7,361 nucleotides of DNA, taken from Burkholderiales bacterium UBA4615 (GTDB lineage Bacteria; Pseudomonadota; Gammaproteobacteria; Burkholderiales; Burkholderiaceae_E). The stretch spans positions 41,894 through 49,254 of the forward strand of contig DGIT01000094.1 of assembly GCA_002386465.1 (NCBI GenBank), given 5' to 3'. Position numbers and translations under genes: made by a program. Under the pieces are notes generated by a model that saw only the letters and a program-made list of their open reading frames with translations, made no database searches and had not been told where the DNA came from. Below are positions 1 through 5,695 of the stretch, piece after piece (positions within the stretch are counted from its first letter, which is position 1; the number at the start of each line of letters is the position of its first letter).

Positions 1-1547
1 AGCGAGTAGCCGGAATAGTCGCCCAGGCCCCGATAGCCTGTCTTGCGCCAGGTGCCTTCGACAGCCAGCGTGGTCTTGGGGCTTGGGTCCCAGAACAGAT
101 TCAGGAATGCGGTGCGATTGGACAGAAAGCCGCCCACCGGGACATCGTTAGCGTCGGCCTTGTCCTGGCCATAGCCCAGGTGACTGTGCATGCGTGGCGT
201 CCAGTACCAGGCCGCCTCAGCCCATCCGCCCTTGCTTGAAATCGCCTGGCCAGTGGCACTGTTGGTGCTCTGAAAAATGGTGGCCAGGTATTGCCCCAGT
301 GCACGCCCGGTATACAACTCGCCCTGAACGCCCAGGCGCGGGGTGATGCGCCAGGCCCCTTCGATCGCTACACCGCTCAGGCGCGTGTCGTAGGCTGAAA
401 ACGCATTGAGCAGCGAGAAAGTGCGGTAGTTGCCAGTCGCCCCCGAAATCCCGAGGGTGTACTCGGCCCAGGGTAACCAGACATTGGCCTCACCCGGTGC
501 GCCGCGGGTCCAGGCTGCACGTGCCTCGAGGTTGGGCAAGCCGGTATTCTCGATCGACGCTGCCAGCGGGTTGGCATTGGAAGGAGGCTTGATATTGCTC
601 GCAACCGCATCGGCCATCGCGCCCTGCAGGACGATACGATCGCGCCCCTTCGTGATCATGTGCTCAGCACGCAGTTGCGGCTTGAACGAATTGCCGGGAT
701 TACCTGAACCGGCAAAGGCCGACATGCGATCCACCATCGTCGGGATCATCGGACTGAAGACATCCATCTGCAGTCCGGCCGCAAAACGCCAGCGGTCGCT
801 CACCGCATCGATATACGCAAAGCCCGGATAAAACCCGTACTTTCCCGACAGCAAATCGCCGTCGAACAGATACGCGTAGATGGATCCACCGAGCTTGAAG
901 TCACCGAGCTTAGCGCCATCAATGGAGAAGAACAGGGACGACAGGCGTGCGTCGATCTTGGTCGTGCCATCTGCCACGCCATTCACCTTGGGCAGCACAA
1001 AAAACGGGGTGGCGTCGGGCTGCATCCGCGCAGTGGTGGTGTTGACGGTCGTGCGCAACGCGCCACCCATGTAGACCCTGATGTCGCCGAAGCGACTGCT
1101 GACCTGGGGTGGCCCAATCTCGACCGGCTGACCCAAGCCCTGCCGAATGGCTTCCTGGCTGGGTGCAGGCGCCTGCGCTGAAGGGGCTAAAGAGGTGCTC
1201 GAGGCAGTCGGGGGCGGCACGCCAACCGCAGTCCCTGCGCCCATGCGCGTGGAGAGCTCATTGAGTGCGCGCTCCTGGGCGCGCAACTGTTCTTCCTGGG
1301 CGGCAAGCTGCCGACGCTGCTCATCCAGCTGGCGGCGCTGCGCCTCCAGCCTGGCTTTCAATTCGGAAAGCTCTGCATTCGCATCGCTCGCCACTGCGGC
1401 AAGCGGATGCAAGGCTGCAAGACCCATGCATGCGGCGGCCAGCCGAGATCGAAGCGGCCATTCACGCAAGCTTGGCAGACGCCAGGCACCCGATGGGCGC
1501 GGTGCGGCCATGCGTGGCGACGGGTTGTGCAGATCAGATGCTTGCAT
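1..1547 (-). CDS. DcaP-like outer-membrane porin with N-terminal coiled coil (3' end outside window)
   Basis: The minus-strand frame stays open from about 1586 to the left edge, so the C-terminus is missing. From ATG 1547 the visible part is 515 residues. Residues 13-53 look like a long Sec signal: arginines, then a hydrophobic run ending in AVA before SDA. Residues 60-101 form a coiled coil with Leu at 60, 67, 74, 81, 88 and 95 and Gln at 70, 77, 84 and 91. A Pro/Ala/Ser linker follows (about 103-148). From about residue 150 there are alternating polar/hydrophobic, aromatic-rich strands typical of a beta barrel. Signal, trimeric coiled coil and barrel is the layout of DcaP-type porins, which pass small organic acids across the outer membrane; the match is by architecture, and assignment to that family is inference. 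The start is uncertain: ATG codons at 1586, 1547 and 1511 share the frame and none has a strong ribosome binding site. Confidence 0.72.
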   Translation of the reverse strand, partial: MQASDLHNPSPRMAAPRPSGAWRLPSLREWPLRSRLAAACMGLAALHPLAAVASDANAELSELKARLEAQRRQLDEQRRQLAAQEEQLRAQERALNELSTRMGAGTAVGVPPPTASSTSLAPSAQAPAPSQEAIRQGLGQPVEIGPPQVSSRFGDIRVYMGGALRTTVNTTTARMQPDATPFFVLPKVNGVADGTTKIDARLSSLFFSIDGAKLGDFKLGGSIYAYLFDGDLLSGKYGFYPGFAYIDAVSDRWRFAAGLQMDVFSPMIPTMVDRMSAFAGSGNPGNSFKPQLRAEHMITKGRDRIVLQGAMADAVASNIKPPSNANPLAASIENTGLPNLEARAAWTRGAPGEANVWLPWAEYTLGISGATGNYRTFSLLNAFSAYDTRLSGVAIEGAWRITPRLGVQGELYTGRALGQYLATIFQSTNSATGQAISSKGGWAEAAWYWTPRMHSHLGYGQDKADANDVPVGGFLSNRTAFLNLFWDPSPKTTLAVEGTWRKTGYRGLGDYSGYS

Positions 1548-1640
1548 GATGTGCTTGCCCGGAAACTGCGGGCACCTGTGACTCATGCAGCGATGGTAAT
1601 CAATCACACGCCAGGAAAACCAGTGCGTCTCAGGGCTTCA

Positions 1641-1653
1641 GAAAATAATTTTC
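1641..1653. promoter_or_regulatory. AT-rich 13-bp palindrome upstream of the porin gene
   Basis: GAAAAT-A-ATTTTC is a perfect 6-1-6 palindrome in an otherwise GC-rich stretch, 55-105 bases upstream of the candidate porin starts and 85 bases beyond the VOC gene stop. It could be an operator or part of a promoter for the porin gene. I found no convincing -35/-10 pair around it, so the role is inferred from position and symmetry only. Confidence 0.3.
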
Positions 1654-1661
1654 TTTTCCGA

Positions 1662-1696
1662 AACGCGTCGCCCGGCAATCATGCGGCACACGCGTT
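1662..1696. repeat. Inverted repeat AACGCGT-N21-ACGCGTT between VOC and porin genes
   Basis: The two 7-base arms (1662-1668 and 1690-1696) are exact reverse complements separated by 21 bases. The element follows the VOC stop on the minus strand by about 41 bases and is not followed by a T-run, so it is a poor intrinsic terminator. It could be a weak hairpin or a protein-binding site for the porin promoter region. The function is unknown. Confidence 0.25.
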
Positions 1697-1737
1697 GCGG
1701 GTCTGCGCCATCTGCAAACCCTTACACGCGGTCACCG

Positions 1738-2208
1738 TCAGTCCGGTTGATTTTGCAGCTTGAGGATGCGCTCGATCCGATCCTCAACCGTCGCATCACT
1801 GCCCCCCTTCCATTGCAGCACCTGGAGCACCACGCCGGAAGCATCCCGGGGACGCAGCACCACTTCGCTGCGATTGCTGAATTCATCGCGCAGGGGAATT
1901 TTGTAGCCCTTGCCTTCAACGTCCTGAATGAACTCAGCCAGATTATCGACTTCCAGGCCCATGTGATGCAGTCCCTCACCGTGCTTGTCGATGTGCTGAT
2001 TGATGAATCCGTCGGGCTCGAGCGACTGCACCAGCGAGAGCACGTTTTCGCCGATCTGCATGTAGGCCACTTTGACCATGCCAGCCTTTTCGCGCAGCAC
2101 TTCCGTGCGGATATGGACTGCATTGAGCAGCTTCTTGTATTGCTCGGTTGCCTGATCGCAATCGCGCACTGCGATCGCAACATGGTCGATCCGTTTGATC
2201 TGGGCCAT
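1738..2208 (-). CDS. VOC-superfamily protein resembling methylmalonyl-CoA epimerase
   Basis: A 156-residue protein with the paired beta-alpha-beta-beta-beta modules of the vicinal oxygen chelate (glyoxalase/epimerase) fold. Module 1 opens with IDHVAIAVRD (residues 7-16) and module 2 with GLHHMGLEVDN (79-89), both very like methylmalonyl-CoA epimerases. His9 and His82 fit two of the four usual metal ligands. At the C-terminal ligand position, where the family has Glu, this protein appears to have Gln129 (VVLQVLQW), and the second ligand position falls near Ser58/Gln61, so the metal site may differ from a true epimerase. The start is secure: AAGGAG lies 6 bases before ATG 2208. It sits 63 bases after the response regulator on the same strand. 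A role in CoA-ester or dicarboxylate metabolism would fit the nearby acyl-CoA dehydrogenases, but the substrate is not evident. Confidence 0.85.
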   Translation of the reverse strand: MAQIKRIDHVAIAVRDCDQATEQYKKLLNAVHIRTEVLREKAGMVKVAYMQIGENVLSLVQSLEPDGFINQHIDKHGEGLHHMGLEVDNLAEFIQDVEGKGYKIPLRDEFSNRSEVVLRPRDASGVVLQVLQWKGGSDATVEDRIERILKLQNQPD

Positions 2209-2238
2209 TCCGGTCTCCTTGTGTCAGCACAGTCTGCC

Positions 2239-2244
2239 AGTATA
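2239..2244 (-). promoter_or_regulatory. Possible -10 box (TATACT) for the VOC gene
   Basis: TATACT on the minus strand matches the sigma-70 -10 consensus at 5 of 6 positions. It would start a leader of about 24 bases that contains the AAGGAG ribosome binding site. No recognisable -35 lies 16-18 bases upstream; that position is covered by a GC-rich imperfect hairpin (2250-2270) directly after the regulator stop. A promoter here would need an activator; otherwise the VOC gene is read through from the regulator gene. Confidence 0.3.
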
Positions 2245-2271
2245 GAAGGCCGGATCGGCTCCCGGACCGGG

Positions 2272-2967
2272 TCAGCTCGTGCGCAGGGTCAGCCCCAGCT
2301 GATAGCCCACCCCACGCACCGCGATCAGGCAGGCATCCCGCGCCGACACACGGTGCAGTTTGTTGCGCAGCCGGACCATCCGGACTTCCAGGGTGGCCTT
2401 GCGATAGCGCTCCGGATCCTTGCCCAGCAATGCGATGAGTTGCCAGTTTTCGAGCCGCTGCCCGGCCGCACCCGCCAGCGCGCGCAAGATCAGCGCCTCA
2501 TCGGGTGTCAATTGGACCGTCGACACTTCACCACTCAGCCGCAGTCCGGACTGATCGAGCAGCGCAGATGACGCCGCGCTGGCCGCATCGCCACCGGGCA
2601 GCCGCCTGGACAGCGAATCCACTGCGGCAAGGATTTCGTCCGGATCAATTGGCTTGTTCAGGTAGACGTCAACGCCGCTCTGGAAGCCAGCAATGCGGTC
2701 TGCGGTCGAGCTTTGAGAGGTCACCATGATGACGCCGAGCTGCGGGTGGGCTCCGCGCAGCCTGCGTGTCAGGCTCAGTCCGTTCTCCCCTGGCAGGTTC
2801 AAATCGACGATCAGCAGGTCGGGGGGAGCCTGAGCCCCTTCATCATCGATCGCCTCTGCGCAGTCGACTCCAATCACCTGATGGCCTGCGTGCTGAAGCA
2901 CAGTAACCAAGGCCTGGCGCGACAGGTCGTGGTCCTCTACAACGACAATAATCAGCCTTCGAGACAT
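2272..2967 (-). CDS. OmpR/PhoB-family two-component response regulator
   Basis: A 231-residue transcription factor. The receiver domain (residues about 4-122) has the acidic pair Glu11-Asp12, phospho-acceptor Asp55 in LIVDLNLPG, Thr83 (MVTS) and Lys105 (LNKP), so it should be phosphorylatable. A short Ala/Ser-rich linker leads to a winged-helix DNA-binding domain (about 143-228) with a recognition helix near residues 190-206 (ATLEVRMVRLRNKL) and the wing VRGVGYQL (217-224). No histidine kinase gene is in the window, so it is an orphan here or its kinase lies elsewhere. It lies between the acyl-CoA dehydrogenase genes and the VOC and porin genes on the same strand, which makes it a candidate regulator of the locus; this is inference. 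ATG 2967 has no good ribosome binding site. A candidate promoter and 10-bp direct repeats lie just upstream. Confidence 0.93.
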   Translation of the reverse strand: MSRRLIIVVVEDHDLSRQALVTVLQHAGHQVIGVDCAEAIDDEGAQAPPDLLIVDLNLPGENGLSLTRRLRGAHPQLGVIMVTSQSSTADRIAGFQSGVDVYLNKPIDPDEILAAVDSLSRRLPGGDAASAASSALLDQSGLRLSGEVSTVQLTPDEALILRALAGAAGQRLENWQLIALLGKDPERYRKATLEVRMVRLRNKLHRVSARDACLIAVRGVGYQLGLTLRTS

Positions 2968-2979
2968 GTTCCGACAACG

Positions 2980-3008
2980 ATAAAACCGAGTCGAAACTTA
3001 GTACTCAA
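2980..3008 (-). promoter_or_regulatory. Candidate sigma-70 promoter for the response regulator
   Basis: On the minus strand TTGAGT (3008-3003) and TTTTAT (2985-2980) are separated by exactly 17 bases, each matching consensus at 4 of 6 positions. Transcription would start near 2973, leaving only a few bases before ATG 2967. A nearly leaderless message would explain the lack of a ribosome binding site. The match is modest, so another promoter further upstream is possible. Confidence 0.4.
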
Positions 3009-3021
3009 CCCTGCTCAAATA

Positions 3022-3037
3022 CCTACCAACCCCTACC
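3022..3037. promoter_or_regulatory. Direct repeats CCTACC spaced 10 bp, possible response-regulator site
   Basis: CCTACC occurs at 3022-3027 and again at 3032-3037 (GGTAGG on the minus strand), so the half-sites are exactly one helical turn apart. OmpR/PhoB-family regulators typically bind head-to-tail half-sites 10-11 bp apart, often just upstream of or overlapping the -35. These repeats end 14 bases upstream of the candidate -35 at 3003-3008, a suitable position for autoregulation. The same stretch is C-rich (CCTACCAACCCCTACCCC), so the repeat could also be a by-product of composition. Confidence 0.35.
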
Positions 3038-3061
3038 CCGTTTAACGCATGGCTCTGACAG

Positions 3062-3091
3062 GCCCGCCGCCTTGTTTCCGCAACGGCAGGC
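3062..3091 (-). terminator. Hairpin after the acyl-CoA dehydrogenase pair, without T-run
   Basis: On the minus strand GCCTGCCG (3091-3084) can pair with CGGCGGGC (3069-3062), 8 base pairs including one G-U, with a 14-base loop that can fold further through TTG/CAA. It begins about 29 bases past the stop codon of the second dehydrogenase gene. No T-run follows, so it may be a 3'-end-stabilising structure or a weak or Rho-assisted terminator rather than a classical intrinsic one. Confidence 0.35.
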
Positions 3092-3119
3092 TCGAGTCAC
3101 AGCACAGGGCGCTTAGGCC

Positions 3120-4376
3120 TCACCCGGCAATGTTGCGGGGCACGTCCCGATACGGCTTATCGGTATCGACGCTCGCCTCTTTGGGCATCCCCAGCACGCG
3201 TTCAGCAATGATGTTGCGCTGGATCTCATCGGTGCCGCCAGCAATGGAGGTGGCCGGAACCGACACCAGAATTTCGGCAATCGTGCCGTTCATGGCCCCG
3301 TCCGACCCAGTGAGCAGCGCATCGGCGCCGCTGATGAGCGTATGCACCCTGGCAGCCGCGCGTGCCACATGGCTGGCGGCCAGCTTGCCCAGCGAGCCCT
3401 CGGGACCCTGCGGGCGCCCCTGCTCCTGAGCACTGCGCGCGCGCCTTGCGGTCCACTCGGCGGATTTCGACAAAATCATCAGCCTGGCAATTTCCTGGCG
3501 CACTACCGGGTCGTCCAATTTCCCAAGCTCCTGGGCGCGCGGCACCACCAACTCCACGCGACCGGCACGGTTTGGATACCACTTGTAAGGCGCAAGCGCT
3601 ACCGCAATTTCTGCCCGCTCTTCTTCGTAGACCCGGCCAGGCTTGTCTGAACCCAGGGCCCACGAACGCAGGCCATCGGCACTGCGCCGCTCGTGCATCA
3701 GCGTCGTATTGGTGACCGCCCAGCCACCGCCCTCGCGACCGACCAGCATGTCGGCTGGCACCACCGCATCGGTGATGAAGATCTGATTGAACGTGGCGTG
3801 GCCGTTCATCTGCTTCAAGGGCTGGACCGTGACGCCGGGCTGATGCATATCGATGATGAAATACGACAGCCCTGCGTGCTTGGTCTTGTCCCAATTGGTC
3901 CGTGCCAGCAACAGCCCCCAGTCGGCTTTTTGCGCACCGGATGTCCACAATTTCTGGCCATTCACCACCCAGTGGTCGCCCTTCAGATCGGCCCGGGTGA
4001 CCGCACCGGCCGCATCCGACCCACTACCCGGTTCGCTGAACAGCTGGCACCAGGCCTCTTCGCCAGTAAGGCTGGGGCGCAGAAATTTTTTCTTTTGCAG
4101 ATCGGTACCATGTTCGAGGATCGTTGCCGCGGCGAGCACCCGGATGCCCACCTTGGCGACACCGACTGCGCCGATACGATTGAACTCCTCTTGCACCACA
4201 GGCACCAGCCCCGCGGGCAGGTTGCGCCCGAACCACTCGGTGGGCCAATGCGGCGCGCCCCATCCGGAGTCCACCAGCCTGTTGCGCCATTCGATCAGGC
4301 TGTAATCGGGATTCCAGTTGGCTTCGAGCCAGGCGCGCACGTCGGCGCGCACAGATGCTTCAGTCATTTCACTCAT
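3120..4376 (-). CDS. Acyl-CoA dehydrogenase, FadE29/FadE26-like, probable catalytic subunit
   Basis: A 418-residue flavoprotein that would oxidise an acyl-CoA to the 2,3-enoyl-CoA in the cytoplasm. It shows the N-terminal helical domain, the middle-domain signature CQLFSEPGSGSD (110-121), the WVVNGQKLWTS stretch (136-146), and a C-terminal helical domain ending in AGGTDEIQRNIIAERVLG (379-396). At the position of the medium-chain enzyme's catalytic Glu (EGT) it has Gly380 (GGT). Glu229 in LMHERR aligns with the alternative catalytic Glu of isovaleryl-CoA and ChsE-type enzymes and is the likely base. Residues about 236-285 look longer than usual. ATG 4376 is chosen because GAGGAG (4389-4384) lies 7 bases ahead; an in-frame TTG at 4400 would overlap the upstream gene. 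That ribosome binding site overlaps the upstream gene's stop codon, which points to coupled translation and a hetero-oligomer with its neighbour. Confidence 0.93.
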   Translation of the reverse strand: MSEMTEASVRADVRAWLEANWNPDYSLIEWRNRLVDSGWGAPHWPTEWFGRNLPAGLVPVVQEEFNRIGAVGVAKVGIRVLAAATILEHGTDLQKKKFLRPSLTGEEAWCQLFSEPGSGSDAAGAVTRADLKGDHWVVNGQKLWTSGAQKADWGLLLARTNWDKTKHAGLSYFIIDMHQPGVTVQPLKQMNGHATFNQIFITDAVVPADMLVGREGGGWAVTNTTLMHERRSADGLRSWALGSDKPGRVYEEERAEIAVALAPYKWYPNRAGRVELVVPRAQELGKLDDPVVRQEIARLMILSKSAEWTARRARSAQEQGRPQGPEGSLGKLAASHVARAAARVHTLISGADALLTGSDGAMNGTIAEILVSVPATSIAGGTDEIQRNIIAERVLGMPKEASVDTDKPYRDVPRNIAG

Positions 4377-4387
4377 GGGTTGACTCC

Positions 4388-5518
4388 TCAGGCTGCCCAA
4401 TGACGCATCATGCGTTCGCGATGCTCATGGGCATCGCCAAACAGCACCTCTGAACTTTTTGCGCGCTTGAACCACAGGTGCGTGTCATGGTCCCAGGTGA
4501 AGCCAATGCCCCCATGGATCTGGATGGCATGAATGGCGGTCTGCAGGTAAGTCTCGCTGGCCCCAGCCTTGGCCAGAGATGCGGTCATGGCGATGTCGGC
4601 ATCGCCTTCATCGAGCGCCGCCGCAGCAAAATAGGCGGCTGACTTCGCCAGCTCCACCTCCAGCAGCATGTCGGCCTGCTTGTGCTTCATCGACTGGAAC
4701 GATGCAATCACGCGCCCAAACTGCATGCGCATGAGCGCATAGGCCAGTGCATCCTCACGCAGTCGTGCTGTGCCGCCCACCATCTCGTTGGACAAGCACA
4801 CGGCTGCTTCGACCATGGTGCGCGCAAACGGCTCGGCTGCTGCGCCCTCATGGCCCAGCAATTCGGCCGGTACATCTGCAAACGTGAGGCGTGCAAGCTT
4901 TCGCGTCTGATCCATGGTGGCCAGCGCGCGTCGGCTCAAGCCCGAAGCATCGCCGCGCACCGTAAAGAGCGACAAGCCTGCATCACCCGTCGATCCGGGC
5001 GCACGCGCCAGCACCACGATCAGATCGGCTGTATGACCGTCCAGCACATAGCTCTTGTGACCGTTCAGCCGCCAGCCGCCGCCCGACTTGCTGGCCGTCA
5101 GTGTCGTGGCGCTCGCGTCCCATGAACCACCATCCTCGCAGGACGCCAGCGTGGCCACCGTGTCACCCGACGCAATACCAGGCAACAACGCTTCCTGTTG
5201 GACCGTGCTTGCACCGTTGAGGATGGCGCCCGCGCCCAGTACGGTTGAAGCGAAATACGGTGCGCACAAGAGCGCGCGCCCCATTTCTTCCAGCACGATG
5301 CAATGCTCTGAAAACCCGAACCCGTGGCCGCCCATGGACTCAGGGATGCGCACTGCACACAAGCCGAGCTCGCTGTTGAGTGCTTTCCAACCGTCGGCAT
5401 CCCAGCCCGCTTCGGTTTGCATCAGCCGACGCACTTCCTTGGTGGGCGATCGGTCGGTGAGAAATCGGCGCACGCCGGTGCGAAAGGCTTCCTGCTCGGA
5501 TGAAAAGCTGAATTTCAC
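4388..5518 (-). CDS. Acyl-CoA dehydrogenase, FadE28-like partner subunit
   Basis: A 376-residue acyl-CoA dehydrogenase-fold protein. It opens with FSFSSEQEAFRTGVRRFL, typical of the family's N-terminal helices. The middle domain includes WRLNGHKSYVLDG (149-161), but the usual SEPxxGSD loop reads CEDGGSWDA (127-135). The C-terminal domain has RMQFGRVIASFQSMKHKQADM (264-284) and IQIHGGIGFTWDHDTHLW (332-349). No Glu is seen at the medium-chain catalytic position (HGG), and the alternative helix position is not clearly filled (Glu237 is one residue out of register in my hand alignment). This fits the less or non-catalytic partner in alpha2beta2 enzymes such as mycobacterial ChsE1-ChsE2. The start is GTG 5518, preceded 6 bases upstream by AGGA. 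It is the first gene of the pair and probably the first of its operon, divergent from the Bug receptor gene. Confidence 0.92.
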   Translation of the reverse strand: MKFSFSSEQEAFRTGVRRFLTDRSPTKEVRRLMQTEAGWDADGWKALNSELGLCAVRIPESMGGHGFGFSEHCIVLEEMGRALLCAPYFASTVLGAGAILNGASTVQQEALLPGIASGDTVATLASCEDGGSWDASATTLTASKSGGGWRLNGHKSYVLDGHTADLIVVLARAPGSTGDAGLSLFTVRGDASGLSRRALATMDQTRKLARLTFADVPAELLGHEGAAAEPFARTMVEAAVCLSNEMVGGTARLREDALAYALMRMQFGRVIASFQSMKHKQADMLLEVELAKSAAYFAAAALDEGDADIAMTASLAKAGASETYLQTAIHAIQIHGGIGFTWDHDTHLWFKRAKSSEVLFGDAHEHRERMMRHWAA

Positions 5519-5589
5519 GGGATGTCCTGCCTTGAGGAATCGATGAGATCACAGACCACGCAGGGGCTGCGCCCAGCGGATCGATCGCC

Positions 5590-5624
5590 ATCATAGGGGC
5601 AGGCGCCGAGACCCTGCCATGCAA
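5590..5624 (-). promoter_or_regulatory. Possible promoter/operator for the acyl-CoA dehydrogenase operon
   Basis: On the minus strand TATGAT (5595-5590) matches the -10 consensus at 5 of 6 positions and would give a leader of about 65 bases before GTG 5518. The dyad GGCAGG-N9-CCTGCC (5598-5618) sits immediately upstream, where a -35 would be. A TTGCAT at 5624-5619 is 23 bases from the -10, too far for a normal promoter. The arrangement suggests a regulator-dependent promoter, but nothing identifies the regulator. A GATCGATC palindrome (5579-5586) lies near the expected transcription start. Confidence 0.33.
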
Positions 5625-5629
5625 GGGGA

Positions 5630-5695
5630 CCGAACTCGGAACAGGCCCGGAAACGGAACTGTGTGCGGTTGCGCAAGCAGACACTGGGTCCGAAC
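5630..5695. repeat. Cluster of five C(C/G)GAA(C/A) hexamers upstream of the Bug gene
   Basis: CCGAAC at 5630 and 5690, CGGAAC at 5637 and 5654, and CGGAAA at 5648 lie in direct orientation within 66 bases ahead of the Bug receptor start. Two of them (5637 and 5648) are 11 bases apart. This part of the divergent region would hold the Bug gene promoter, for which I see no good sigma-70 match. The cluster may be a regulator binding array or chance in GC-rich DNA. Confidence 0.25.

Noticed and set aside
430..831. A plus-strand frame of 133 codons
   Set aside because: It lies antisense within the porin barrel, whose minus-strand frame is continuous across it; no motif supports a gene.
1147..1581. 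A plus-strand frame of 144 codons with Ala/Ser-rich product
   Set aside because: It is antisense to the porin signal and coiled-coil region; its repetitive Ser/Ala/Arg composition is the complement of the heptad repeats there.
2250..2270. GC-rich hairpin after the response regulator as a terminator
   Set aside because: The pairing is interrupted by a 2x2 mismatch and no T-run follows, so it is not convincing as an intrinsic terminator.
1681..2571. A 296-codon plus-strand open frame
   Set aside because: It runs antisense across the VOC gene and the C-terminal half of the response regulator, both of which have clear family motifs on the minus strand. Its translation shows no recognisable motif, as expected for a shadow frame in GC-rich DNA.
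4377..4400. TTG 4400 as start of the second dehydrogenase
   Set aside because: It would overlap the upstream gene by 13 bases and has no ribosome binding site, whereas ATG 4376 has GAGGAG 7 bases ahead.
3693..4403. A plus-strand frame of 236 codons and a minus-strand frame at 3226-3948
   Set aside because: Both overlap the second acyl-CoA dehydrogenase, whose full-length domain signatures fix the true frame.
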